From Chloroflexota bacterium (GTDB lineage Bacteria > Chloroflexota > Limnocylindria > Limnocylindrales > CSP1-4), in the NCBI GenBank assembly GCA_021790715.1, contig JAJYGK010000091.1, positions 1 through 17,348 on the forward strand: a stretch of DNA of 17,348 bases. The letters run 5' to 3'. Under the pieces are notes generated by a model. It did not search any database, was not told where the DNA came from, and saw only the letters and a list, made by a program, of their open reading frames with translations. Positions 1-6,910 of the stretch are shown here, in pieces. Positions within the stretch are counted from its first letter, which is position 1. Each line of letters starts with the position of its first letter. The translations under genes were made by a program, and so were the position numbers.

Positions 1-1
1 C

Positions 2-1120
2 GCTGCGAAGGTGCCCGTCAACGTCGTCTCGGGCGGCGATGTCGGGCTGCTTCCTCTGGTCCTCGGCGTCGGCGTGGCGACCTGGTACGGGAACCGCGTG
101 GCGGGCGTGGCCGCGACGGGCGTGTCCGCGCTCGTGGACACGTGGCTCCTCGTGCTGCAGGACGCGAGGGCCGAGCTGCCGGAGCTCAGCCACTGGGCAT
201 CGCTCCTGCTGTACCTGGTGGTCGGGCTGATCGCGGTGGTCGTGGTCGACTCGCTGCGAGAGGCGCAGCGGCGCCAGGCGATCCACGCGGAGGCCCGCGA
301 CCGCCTCAACGTCGCGCTGGCCCAGCGGGAGGCCGAGCTCGCCATGCTCCTCGAACAGGAACGGCAGGCGAAGCGCCAGCGGGATGCCTTCATCGATATC
401 GTGTCGCACGAGCTGCGCACGCCGATCACGCTGATCGTGGCCTCCGCCAGGCTCCTCCGCCGCCAGGCATCGCGCCTGGGCGAGGAGGAGGCCGGGCTCG
501 TGCGCGAGATCGAGGCGGGCTCCGACCGGCTCGAGCGGCTCGTCGAGGATCTCGTGGTCCTGGTCCGCTCGGAGCACGACGCCATCCCGGAGGCCCAGGA
601 ACCCGTCCGCCTGCAGCCGATCGTCAGCCGCGTCGTCGCGATGGCGGCCGAGCGGTCGCCGGAGGTCCAGTTCGACCTGGCGGCCGAGCCCGGGCTGCCG
701 CTCGTGCGCGGCAGCGACGCATACGTGGAGCAGGTGCTCGGCAACCTGCTGTCGAACGCGGCGAAGTACAACCGCTCCGGCGGTCGGGTGCGCGTGCTCG
801 TCGGCATGACGGGCGACGGCGTCTCGGTGCGGGTCCAGGACGAGGGACCCGGGATCGTGGAGGCGGAGGCCGAGCAGCTCTTCGACCTCTACTACCGATC
901 CGCGACCACCGCGCGCTCGGTGAAGGGCAGCGGGATCGGGCTGTACGTCTCGCGGCGGCTCGTCGAGGCGATGGGCGGCGAGATCCGCGCCCGCCGGCGG
1001 CCGGAGGGCGGGTCGGAGTTCGAGCTGCGGCTGCGCGCGTACGACGGCGGGGACGACGAGCCGGAAACCACGGACGAGGCCGGACGCTCGACCGCGGACG
1101 CGATCTCCTCGGCCGGCTGA
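2..1120 (+). CDS. Membrane sensor histidine kinase, 5'-truncated by window edge
   Basis: The frame is open to the left edge, and the first GTG (position 11) has no ribosome binding site, so the gene almost certainly begins upstream. Numbering from that GTG, three hydrophobic segments (about residues 12-26, 31-49 and 62-80) resemble the end of a KdpD-like DUF4118 or similar membrane sensor module. A linker helix (about 81-125) follows, then a HisKA domain with phosphoacceptor His133 in SHELRTP. The HATPase domain has an N-box (LLSNAAKYN), G1 (DEGPG) and G2 (GSGIGL). It should autophosphorylate and pass phosphate to a response regulator, but no partner gene is visible here. The input signal is unknown. 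The C-terminal 30 residues are acidic and low-complexity. It converges on the CPBP gene, with a hairpin over its stop codon. The kinase call is secure; the sensor type is inferred. Confidence 0.93.
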   Translation, partial: AAKVPVNVVSGGDVGLLPLVLGVGVATWYGNRVAGVAATGVSALVDTWLLVLQDARAELPELSHWASLLLYLVVGLIAVVVVDSLREAQRRQAIHAEARDRLNVALAQREAELAMLLEQERQAKRQRDAFIDIVSHELRTPITLIVASARLLRRQASRLGEEEAGLVREIEAGSDRLERLVEDLVVLVRSEHDAIPEAQEPVRLQPIVSRVVAMAAERSPEVQFDLAAEPGLPLVRGSDAYVEQVLGNLLSNAAKYNRSGGRVRVLVGMTGDGVSVRVQDEGPGIVEAEAEQLFDLYYRSATTARSVKGSGIGLYVSRRLVEAMGGEIRARRRPEGGSEFELRLRAYDGGDDEPETTDEAGRSTADAISSAG

Positions 1121-1139
1121 GGCCGGTCGGCCGGCCGAG
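1108..1139. terminator. Hairpin between convergent genes, possible bidirectional terminator
   Basis: Perfect 10-bp inverted repeat: CTCGGCCGGC at 1108-1117 pairs with GCCGGCCGAG at 1130-1139 around a 12-base loop. It overlaps the stop codon of the histidine kinase and lies 12 bases beyond the stop of the convergent CPBP gene. There is no U-tract on either side, so function as an intrinsic terminator is an inference from position and stem strength. Confidence 0.45.
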
Positions 1140-1151
1140 CCCCGGCGCCGC

Positions 1152-2054
1152 CTACAGCCGGATGACGCCCGCCGCCAGGTAGGTCATCGTCAGCACCAGC
1201 CCGTTGGACACGTTGTGGGCCGCGATCGGCCCGAGCAGCGAGCCGGTGCGCTCACGGAGCATCGCGCAGTAGAGACCGAGCCCGAACGTCCAGGCCAGCT
1301 GCCCCCACGATGGATCGAACGTGACGGGCAGGAAGAACGCGCGGCCGTAGAAGATGCCGTGGGCGAGGGCGAAGATGCCGGCGGAGATGATCGCGGGGAG
1401 CGAGACGCCGCGCGCGAGGCCGCGGGGCCGACGCAGCCGCCGGCGCCGCGCGGGCGCGTCGGGTGTGTCGTGCATCCGGCTGGGGAGGTCCGAGACGCGA
1501 CGACGGTCGAGCGCGTCGTGCAGCAGGCCGAGGATGAGTCCCCGGTAGAAGAGCTCCTCCGCCACGCCCACGAAGAGCCACTGGAACGCGAGCGTGCCGG
1601 CGACCGCGACGGGGGTCGGGTCGGCGGCGAGTGGCGGCCGGGTTCCCGCGAGCAGGTACGGTGCCGCGTCGTAGCCGAAGGAGAGCACGAGGAGGACCGG
1701 GATCACGACGAGCAGGTGCCGGGCGGTGAGGCGCCATCGCCCGATGGCGATCCCCCAGCTCGAGGCCGGGCGGCCGAGGGCCAGCACGAGTGCCAGGGCG
1801 GCCGCCGCCATCACGACGTGATTGACCGTGATGTAGGCGAATGCGTCGCCCGGGTCGATCCCGATCGTCCACGGGCGTGCCGCGAGGGCGACGTCCATCG
1901 CCACCCAGGGCGTGACGAGCGCGACGGCCAGTGCGACGACGACGAGGACCGGTGCGCGCAGGCCCGGTGATCGCAGACTTGCCAGCCGGAAGGGCGGCGA
2001 CCACGCGCCCAGCGCCAGTGCGTGGCTGCGCGGTGCCCGGAGCGAGTGACTCAC
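1152..2054 (-). CDS. CPBP-family intramembrane metalloprotease (CAAX/Abi-like)
   Basis: 300-aa polytopic membrane protein with all three CPBP signatures: EELFYR (Glu166, Glu167, Arg171), FALAH (His232) and HNVSN (His280, Asn284). In the Rce1/CAAX family these Glu/His/Asn residues form the membrane-embedded active site; bacterial members act in peptide processing or bacteriocin immunity, mostly with unknown substrates. I chose the GTG at 2054 because GGCGGAGA lies 7 bases upstream. A start at 2102 would add 16 basic residues and has weaker support. Between motifs 1 and 2 there is an unusually long Arg-rich loop (about residues 183-217). No adjacent substrate peptide or peptide synthetase gene suggests a target. 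The gene is monocistronic and converges with the kinase gene. Family assignment is strong; biological role is unknown. Confidence 0.88.
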   Translation of the reverse strand: MSHSLRAPRSHALALGAWSPPFRLASLRSPGLRAPVLVVVALAVALVTPWVAMDVALAARPWTIGIDPGDAFAYITVNHVVMAAAALALVLALGRPASSWGIAIGRWRLTARHLLVVIPVLLVLSFGYDAAPYLLAGTRPPLAADPTPVAVAGTLAFQWLFVGVAEELFYRGLILGLLHDALDRRRVSDLPSRMHDTPDAPARRRRLRRPRGLARGVSLPAIISAGIFALAHGIFYGRAFFLPVTFDPSWGQLAWTFGLGLYCAMLRERTGSLLGPIAAHNVSNGLVLTMTYLAAGVIRL

Positions 2055-2406
2055 GTGTGATCTCCGCCGCGAACGGCGGGTCGCCTGCCAGCCGTGCTGC
2101 ACCGACGATGGGCGCCGGACACGGCCGGTGAGAAGAGCCGACGGGGAGCGGATGCGCGGCCAAACGGCCCGACGCGAACACGCAGTCGGACGTAGGCCGG
2201 GCGCTCAGATCAGGCCAGGACCCGTTCGTACAGGGCCTCGTGGCGCGAGATCGTCAGGCGCTGATCGTGGGCCGCGGCGATCGCGCGGCTCTCGCGCCGT
2301 CGGGCTTTCAGGACGCGCCGGGGGAACCGCGCCGAGAGTGGGCGCGTCTCCAGGTGGATCCCGGGCTCGGCCGGGGCGTGGAGGACGGTGGCAGACGGGG
2401 CTCGAG
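2055..2406. other. Intergenic stretch without a confident gene
   Basis: About 350 bases between the start of the CPBP gene and the start of the small + strand gene. It must carry the CPBP promoter, but I see no convincing -10/-35 pair. The only coding-like signal is a 48-codon antisense stretch (2210-2356) described separately. Frames that are open through here on the + strand give Arg/Gly/Pro-rich translations typical of non-coding frames in GC-rich DNA. Confidence 0.6.
2210..2356 (-). pseudogene. Possible gene remnant or unrecognised small gene
   Basis: On the - strand the last 48 codons before the TGA at 2210-2212 look coding: third positions are nearly all G or C and the amino-acid mix is balanced (helix-like, ending HEALYERVLA), unlike the low-complexity translation just upstream. 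No ATG, GTG or TTG precedes this stretch in frame until 2536-2548, inside the opposite-strand gene and after a low-complexity segment. It may therefore be the 3' end of a decayed gene or a gene using a rare start codon. I do not recognise the family. The exact left boundary of the feature is arbitrary. Confidence 0.25.
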
Positions 2407-2694
2407 ATGGATCGCGAGAACAGGCGGACCGAGCTCGACCGGGCGCAGGCCGAGGTCGAGGAGCGGCGCGCCGCGTACGTGGCCGCCGCCGCCGATCCGG
2501 CGCGCTCGGCGTTGCTGCCTGCGCTCCTCGAGGCATGGTCCGAGGCACGCCGGCGAGCCGCCAGCCTGGAGCTGGTGGTGCTGTCCTACGAGGGCGTCGA
2601 CGTCCTGCGCGGCGCGCGCTCCACGGGACGCCCGGCGCGGGCGGCGCTCGTCGCCGGCGGGCCGAAGCGCCGCCGGCGACGCCACCCGGGCTGA
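2407..2694 (+). CDS. Hypothetical small basic/coiled-coil protein
   Basis: 95-aa protein of unknown family. Residues 1-62 are rich in Glu, Arg and Ala and should form one long or two antiparallel helices (ELDRAQAEVEERR, then a second helix around LLEAWSEARRRAASLEL). A short hydrophobic patch (LVVLSYEGVDVL) follows, then an Arg/Gly-rich tail. The ATG at 2407 is preferred: GACGGGG lies 6 bases upstream and the composition turns protein-like exactly here. Longer frames starting at 2128 or 2152 add about 85-93 Arg/Gly/Pro-rich residues that look non-coding. It converges on the DHA2 transporter gene, with only 4 bases between the stops. It could be a DNA- or RNA-binding accessory protein, but the sequence does not show this. 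Confidence 0.5.
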   Translation: MDRENRRTELDRAQAEVEERRAAYVAAAADPARSALLPALLEAWSEARRRAASLELVVLSYEGVDVLRGARSTGRPARAALVAGGPKRRRRRHPG

Positions 2695-2698
2695 CGCC

Positions 2699-4501
2699 TC
2701 AGCGCTGCGCCGTCCCCGAGGCCTCGGCCCGCCGCAGCTCCGGCATCGCATCCTCGTGCACGTACCTGCCGCCGCGCATCCAGGAGGCGCCGGCCGCGAC
2801 GACCGCCATGGCGGCCGCCGCCAGGAACACCACCGCGATGCCCTGCTGGAACGGCGCGGAGATGAGCTGCGGGAAGAACTCCTTCCCGGTCAGCACCTGC
2901 ACCTGCGACGCCGGCAGCGCACGGAGCACGGACGCCGGGAGGAGCGACTGCATCGGGTTGTAGCCGAGCAGGGCGGCGAACAGGCTGGCCACCGGCGGCA
3001 GGTGCGAGATCTGCGTCGCGATGGCAGCCGGCACGTCGTGGGCGACCAGGCCCCGGTAGAGCGTCGACGGCAGCGAGCCCGCCAGCCCGGCGATCATCAG
3101 CGAGAAGAAGACGCCGATCGAGACGACCATCCCGGTGTTCTGGAACGTGGCGCGCATGCCGCCGGCCACGCCGCGCTGGCGCGCCGGGACGCTGTTCATG
3201 ATGCCGGCCATGTTCGGCGACATGAACAGCCCGCCGCCGATCCCGCTCAGCAGCAGGAGACCGGCGAACTGCCAGTAGGGGAAGTTGACCGGCAGCAGGA
3301 TTAGGCCGAGGAACGACACCGCCGCGACGAGCATGCCGCCCGTGGCGAACGGCCGCGCCCCGAACCGGTCGGAGAGGATCCCCGAGAGTGGCCCGAAGAT
3401 GAGCGAGCCGAACGTCAGGGGCAGCATGTAGAGGCCGGCCCACAGCGGCGTGTCGACGAAGTTGTAGCCGTGCAGCGGCAGCCAGATCCCCTGCAGCCAG
3501 ATCACCAGCATGAACGAGAGTCCGCCCCGGCCGAGCGAGGCGAGGAACCCCGCCAGGTTGCCAGCCGTGAAGGCGCGGATGCGGAACAGGTCGAGGTCGA
3601 AGAGCGGCTGTGCCACCCGGCTCTCGACGATCGCGAAGGCAGCCAGGAGCACGAGGCCGCCGACGATCATGACGATGACGAACGGGCTCGTCCAGCCCAT
3701 CGTCTGGTTGCCGTAGGGCTGGATGCCGTACGTGATGCCCACGAGCAGCGCGGTCAGGCCGAGGCCGAACGTGATGTTGCCCCACCAGTCGGTCCGCGCG
3801 CGGTTGACGGTCCCGAGCTCCTCGAGGCGCAGGTACGCCCAGATCGTGCCGGCGAGCCCGAACGGCACGCTGACGAAGAAGACGAGGCGCCAGTCGATGG
3901 CGGCCAGGATGCCGCCCACCACGAGGCCGATGAACTGGCCGGCCAGGAACGAGACGCCGTTGATGCCGAGCGCGAGGCCGCGCTGGTCCGGCGGGAAGGC
4001 GTCGGTCAGGATCGCCTGCGAGTTCGCGTACAGGAACGCCCCGCCGATCGCCTGCACGAAGCGCATCCCGATGATGTACAGGGCCCCGGCGGATCCGGTG
4101 AAGGGCGTGGCCGCGAGCAGCAGCGACCCGGCCGTGAAGATCGCGAAGCCGGCGTTGTACATGCGCACGCGGCCGTAGGTGTCGCCCAGGCGCCCGAAGG
4201 CGACGACGAGCACGGCCGTCACGAGCAGGTAGCCCATCATGACCCACAGCAGGTAGCTGACGTTGCCCGGGTCGAGGGGATTGAGTCGGATGCCGTCGAA
4301 GATCGCGGGCAGCGAGATCATGACGATCGAGCCGTCGATCGACGACATGAGGACGCCCAGCGTCGTGTTCGACAGGGCCACCCACTTGTAGTTCGGATCG
4401 TGCCGGCGGGATCCGCTGTGGCCGGCCGACCGCCATCCGCCCCGTCCGGCCGGGGAGCGGTCGCCGGTCGCTCCCTCCGTGTTCGCGTGCTCCAGGCTCA
4501 T
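2699..4501 (-). CDS. DHA2-family (EmrB/QacA type) MFS drug exporter
   Basis: 600-aa major facilitator with the 14-TM layout of the drug:H+ antiporter-2 family. After about 38 polar Gly/Arg/Ser residues, TM1 carries motif D1 with Asp56 (SSIDGSIVMISLPAI). Motif A (GRLGDTYGRVR) lies at 103-113. The motif C-like Gly-rich segment in TM5 (FLAGQFIGLVVGGI) is followed by DWRLVFFVSVPFG. A long extracytoplasmic loop before the last TM (about residues 490-550) is usual for DHA2 proteins. Predicted role is proton-driven efflux of lipophilic or cationic compounds; the substrate cannot be read from sequence. The ATG at 4501 follows GGAAGG at 6 bases. It lies 100 bases downstream of a second DHA2 gene on the same strand, with a strong nested hairpin between them, so it may be only partly co-transcribed. 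The two transporters are clearly different in sequence, not a recent duplication. Confidence 0.92.
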   Translation of the reverse strand: MSLEHANTEGATGDRSPAGRGGWRSAGHSGSRRHDPNYKWVALSNTTLGVLMSSIDGSIVMISLPAIFDGIRLNPLDPGNVSYLLWVMMGYLLVTAVLVVAFGRLGDTYGRVRMYNAGFAIFTAGSLLLAATPFTGSAGALYIIGMRFVQAIGGAFLYANSQAILTDAFPPDQRGLALGINGVSFLAGQFIGLVVGGILAAIDWRLVFFVSVPFGLAGTIWAYLRLEELGTVNRARTDWWGNITFGLGLTALLVGITYGIQPYGNQTMGWTSPFVIVMIVGGLVLLAAFAIVESRVAQPLFDLDLFRIRAFTAGNLAGFLASLGRGGLSFMLVIWLQGIWLPLHGYNFVDTPLWAGLYMLPLTFGSLIFGPLSGILSDRFGARPFATGGMLVAAVSFLGLILLPVNFPYWQFAGLLLLSGIGGGLFMSPNMAGIMNSVPARQRGVAGGMRATFQNTGMVVSIGVFFSLMIAGLAGSLPSTLYRGLVAHDVPAAIATQISHLPPVASLFAALLGYNPMQSLLPASVLRALPASQVQVLTGKEFFPQLISAPFQQGIAVVFLAAAAMAVVAAGASWMRGGRYVHEDAMPELRRAEASGTAQR

Positions 4502-4538
4502 GCACCCTTCCTTGCGTGTGACTTCATGGCTTCGATGA

Positions 4539-4577
4539 CCGGGGCCGTCCCGGGACGCCGGGACTTCGGGGCCCCGG
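4539..4577 (-). terminator. Nested strong hairpin between two DHA2 genes
   Basis: Outer stem CCGGGGCC (4539-4546) pairs with GGCCCCGG (4570-4577). Inside it GTCCCGG (4547-4553) pairs with CCGGGAC (4558-4564) around a 4-base loop, with a one-sided 5-base bulge (4565-4569). It lies 24 bases beyond the stop of the upstream transporter and about 37 bases before the start of the next. There is no U-tract. It could terminate or attenuate transcription, or stabilise the upstream mRNA; which one is inference. Confidence 0.4.
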
Positions 4578-4601
4578 AACCGCGGGAGCCCGGCGCGTCG
4601 C

Positions 4602-6338
4602 TCAACTCGCCCCCGACCCCTCCGGGGCCTCGTTCGTCCGCACGTAGGTCCCCGACTGCTCGCGCTGGAGCGGGATCTCGCGCAGGAAGAAGGACGCGAC
4701 GACCGCCACCACGGTGAGTCCGGCCGCGATCAGGAAGACCTCGCTGATGCCGTCGGCGATGGCCGTGGCGCGGATCGACTCGAGCTGCCTCGCGATCTGC
4801 GCGCCGGCCGCGCCGTACGGGGCGAGCGCCTTCGCGATGTCCGCGTTGGTGGCGTTCATCAGGACCTGGGGGTTGCCGGCGATCGGGCCGAGGTGCCCCT
4901 GGACCGTGGGCGGAAGCGAGCGCAGGCCGGCCGAGAGCTGGTCGACGAACCGGTTCGTCATGACGGAGCCCAGGAGGGCTGCCCCGACCGCGCCGCCGAT
5001 CGAGCGGAAGAACTGCAGGCCGGCCGTCACGACGCCCAGGCGCTCCACCGGGAAGGCGTTCTGGACGACGATCGTGAAGAGGGCCATCGAGCTGCCGAGC
5101 CCGAGGCCGAGCACGACCATGTCGCGCACGAGCGCGGGGTTGCCGGTCGTGGCGGTCATGGTGGAGAGCATGTACATCCCGATCCCGATGACGGCCGTCC
5201 CGACGATCGCGAGGACCTTGTAGCGGCCGGTGCGGGAGAGGATCTGCCCGCTCACGATGCTGACGATGATGACGCCCACCATCATCGGCTCGAGGATGAT
5301 CCCGGAATCGGTGGCCGACTGGCCGAGGACGTCCTGCACGAAGAGCGGGATGTACAGGATCGCGCCGTACATGCCGGCGCTGGTCAGGAACGAGATGACG
5401 GCCGACGAGGAGAAGATGCGGTTGGCGAACAGGTCGAGCGGCAGCGTCGGCTCGGCGGCACGCCGCTCGATGAGCAGGAACCCGGCGCCGGCGGCGATCG
5501 CCACCGCGAAGAGGCCGAGGATCTGCGGGCTGTCCCAGGCGAACGAGTTGTGACCGTCGGGCTGGGTGGATCCCAGCGAGATCGCGAGCAGGAGCGGCAC
5601 GACCGAGACGATCAGCGCCACCGAGCCGGCCCAGTCGATGACGTGCCGGCGGTGGAGCGCGGTCTGGCTCGGGAACACGAGGAAGACCGCGATGAGCGCG
5701 AACGCCGCGATCGGGACGTTGACGTAGAAGACCCAGCGCCACGACAGGTTGTCGGTGATCCAGCCGCCGACGGTCGGGCCGACGATGACGGCGAGGCCGA
5801 AGACCGCGCCGAGGAGCCCCTGGTACTTGCCGCGCTCGGCCGGCGGGAAGATGTCGCCGACGATCGCCAGCGCGATGGGCATCATGGCGCCGGCCCCGAG
5901 GCCCTGCATCGTGCGGAACAGGATGAGCTCGTCCATCGACTGGGCCAGGCCGGAGAGCATCGAGCCCGCGATGAACACGCCGATCCCGAGCATGTACAGC
6001 CACTTGCGGCCGTAGATGTCGGAGATCTTGCCGAAGATCGGCACCATCGCCGTGGACGCGACGAGGTAGCCGGTGATGACCCAGCTGTAGCGCTCGAGGC
6101 CGTTGAGCTGGCCCACGATCGTCGGCAGCGCCGTGCCCACGATCGTCTGGTCGAGCGATCCGAGCAGCATGCCGAGGAGGACCGCGCCGAGCGTGATGTA
6201 CTGCCGGCGCCGGTCGATGTGGACGACGACATCGTCCTCGGGCTCGTCCGCGACCGCCGGCGCGACGGTGGGGGAGGGCGCGGGCGCGCGAGAGGCGGAC
6301 GGATCGCCGTCGGCCGGGCGGAGTGTGTCGGTGGTCAC
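4602..6338 (-). CDS. DHA2-family (EmrB/QacA type) MFS drug exporter, MarR-linked
   Basis: 578-aa 14-TM transporter. A Pro/Ala-rich cytosolic N-terminus (1-40) precedes TM1 with Asp63 in motif D1 (GSLDQTIVGTALPTI). Motif A (GKISDIYGRK) is at 103-112, and TM5 has a motif C-like stretch (GLAVIVGPTVGGW) followed by LSWRWVFYVNVPI, a very typical EmrB/QacA signature. Predicted role is H+-coupled multidrug efflux. The GTG at 6338 is chosen because it forms a GTGA overlap with the stop of the upstream marR gene and has GGGAG upstream; the longer open frame to 6695 merely runs antisense-like through marR in another frame. The gene pair marR-exporter is the classic arrangement for a ligand-induced efflux system (compare emrRAB). 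No EmrA-type adaptor gene is present, as expected for an organism with one membrane or for a QacA-like stand-alone pump. Confidence 0.94.
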   Translation of the reverse strand: MTTDTLRPADGDPSASRAPAPSPTVAPAVADEPEDDVVVHIDRRRQYITLGAVLLGMLLGSLDQTIVGTALPTIVGQLNGLERYSWVITGYLVASTAMVPIFGKISDIYGRKWLYMLGIGVFIAGSMLSGLAQSMDELILFRTMQGLGAGAMMPIALAIVGDIFPPAERGKYQGLLGAVFGLAVIVGPTVGGWITDNLSWRWVFYVNVPIAAFALIAVFLVFPSQTALHRRHVIDWAGSVALIVSVVPLLLAISLGSTQPDGHNSFAWDSPQILGLFAVAIAAGAGFLLIERRAAEPTLPLDLFANRIFSSSAVISFLTSAGMYGAILYIPLFVQDVLGQSATDSGIILEPMMVGVIIVSIVSGQILSRTGRYKVLAIVGTAVIGIGMYMLSTMTATTGNPALVRDMVVLGLGLGSSMALFTIVVQNAFPVERLGVVTAGLQFFRSIGGAVGAALLGSVMTNRFVDQLSAGLRSLPPTVQGHLGPIAGNPQVLMNATNADIAKALAPYGAAGAQIARQLESIRATAIADGISEVFLIAAGLTVVAVVASFFLREIPLQREQSGTYVRTNEAPEGSGAS

Positions 6339-6787
6339 GGTCGGGGCTCCCGGGAACGCTCGATGATCCGGGTCAGGAGGCGGTCCAGGTCCGCGAGCTC
6401 GTCCTCGTCGAGGACGCCGATCGTCTGCCGCATGGCGTCGAGCCGGACGCCGTCGATCTCGGCCACGAGCGCGCGGCCCGCGTCCGTGAGGACGCACTCG
6501 ACGATCCGGCGGTCGTCGTCCCGGTGGCGCCGCGCCACCAGCCCGTGGCGCTCCACGCGCTCCACGATGCCGGTCACGGTGGCGAGGCTGACGCCCAGCC
6601 ACTGCGCGACCTGGCTCATGGACGCCGGGCCGTTGCGCGCCAGCCAGAAGACGACGCGAAGCTGTCCGAAGGTGAGGTCCTGGGCGACGATCCACGACGG
6701 GATCTCGGGCCGCCGCAGGCGTGCCATGTCCGCCAGGTGCTCCAGCACCGCGTCCATGCTGTCCGTGTCCGGCCGGGTCATGCTCAT
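6335..6787 (-). CDS. MarR-family transcriptional regulator
   Basis: 150-aa winged helix-turn-helix regulator. An N-terminal dimerisation helix (about 10-25) is followed by the wHTH (about 38-105): LTFGQLRVVFWL, then SMSQVAQWLGVSLATVTGIVERVERHGLV with the recognition helix near 67-80. The wing is HRDDDRRIVECVLTDAG, where the D-x-R core is the family hallmark. C-terminal helices follow. Such proteins bind short palindromes as dimers and release DNA on binding phenolic or lipophilic ligands. Its stop overlaps the exporter start (GTGA at 6335-6338), so the two are translated together, and it probably represses its own operon. The start codon lies within a candidate palindromic operator. No Shine-Dalgarno precedes the ATG; a second ATG two codons in (6781) is also possible, and a leaderless message is conceivable. 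Confidence 0.95.
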   Translation of the reverse strand: MSMTRPDTDSMDAVLEHLADMARLRRPEIPSWIVAQDLTFGQLRVVFWLARNGPASMSQVAQWLGVSLATVTGIVERVERHGLVARRHRDDDRRIVECVLTDAGRALVAEIDGVRLDAMRQTIGVLDEDELADLDRLLTRIIERSREPRP

Positions 6788-6805
6788 GGCAATACTTTGC
6801 TATGA
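6784..6805. promoter_or_regulatory. Candidate MarR operator (interrupted palindrome)
   Basis: A 22-bp interrupted palindrome of the form TCATnGCAA-N4-TTGCnATGA, with 8 of 9 arm positions matching. It covers the marR start codon and the bases just upstream, inside the only relatively AT-rich stretch (about 6788-6840) of this neighbourhood. Size, GCAA/TTGC core and position are typical of MarR-family boxes that block RNA polymerase or ribosome access. Binding is inferred, not shown. Confidence 0.5.
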
Positions 6806-6864
6806 GGCTAATGGTCCATCAAGAGGCGAACCGTGTAAGGATTCGCAACCTCTCCCGGCCGGCC

Positions 6865-6896
6865 CGCCCTCCGGCGGCGCCGCCCTCCGGCGGCGC
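6865..6896. repeat. Two perfect 16-bp tandem copies
   Basis: The unit CGCCCTCCGGCGGCGC occurs twice in direct succession (6865-6880, 6881-6896). It lies between the yihY-like stop and the marR promoter region. The duplication creates the strong hairpin listed separately. Confidence 0.9.
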
Positions 6897-6898
6897 CG
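6875..6898 (-). terminator. 10-bp GC hairpin downstream of the yihY-like gene
   Basis: CGGCGCCGCC (6875-6884) pairs perfectly with GGCGGCGCCG (6889-6898) around a 4-base loop. It starts 12 bases past the stop of the YihY/BrkB gene, so it probably ends that transcript before the marR promoter. No U-tract follows on the - strand. Confidence 0.45.
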
Positions 6899-6910
6899 GC
6901 GATTGCGGGG

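Noticed and set aside
2128..2406. N-terminal extension of the 95-aa gene to a start at 2128 or 2152
   Set aside because: ACGGGGAG before the ATG at 2152 is tempting, but the added 85 residues are Arg/Gly/Pro-rich and look non-coding; the protein-like part begins at 2407.
2699..6338. Recent tandem duplication of the two DHA2 exporters
   Set aside because: They share only family motifs; N-termini, loops and most of the sequence differ, so they are distant paralogues or independent acquisitions.
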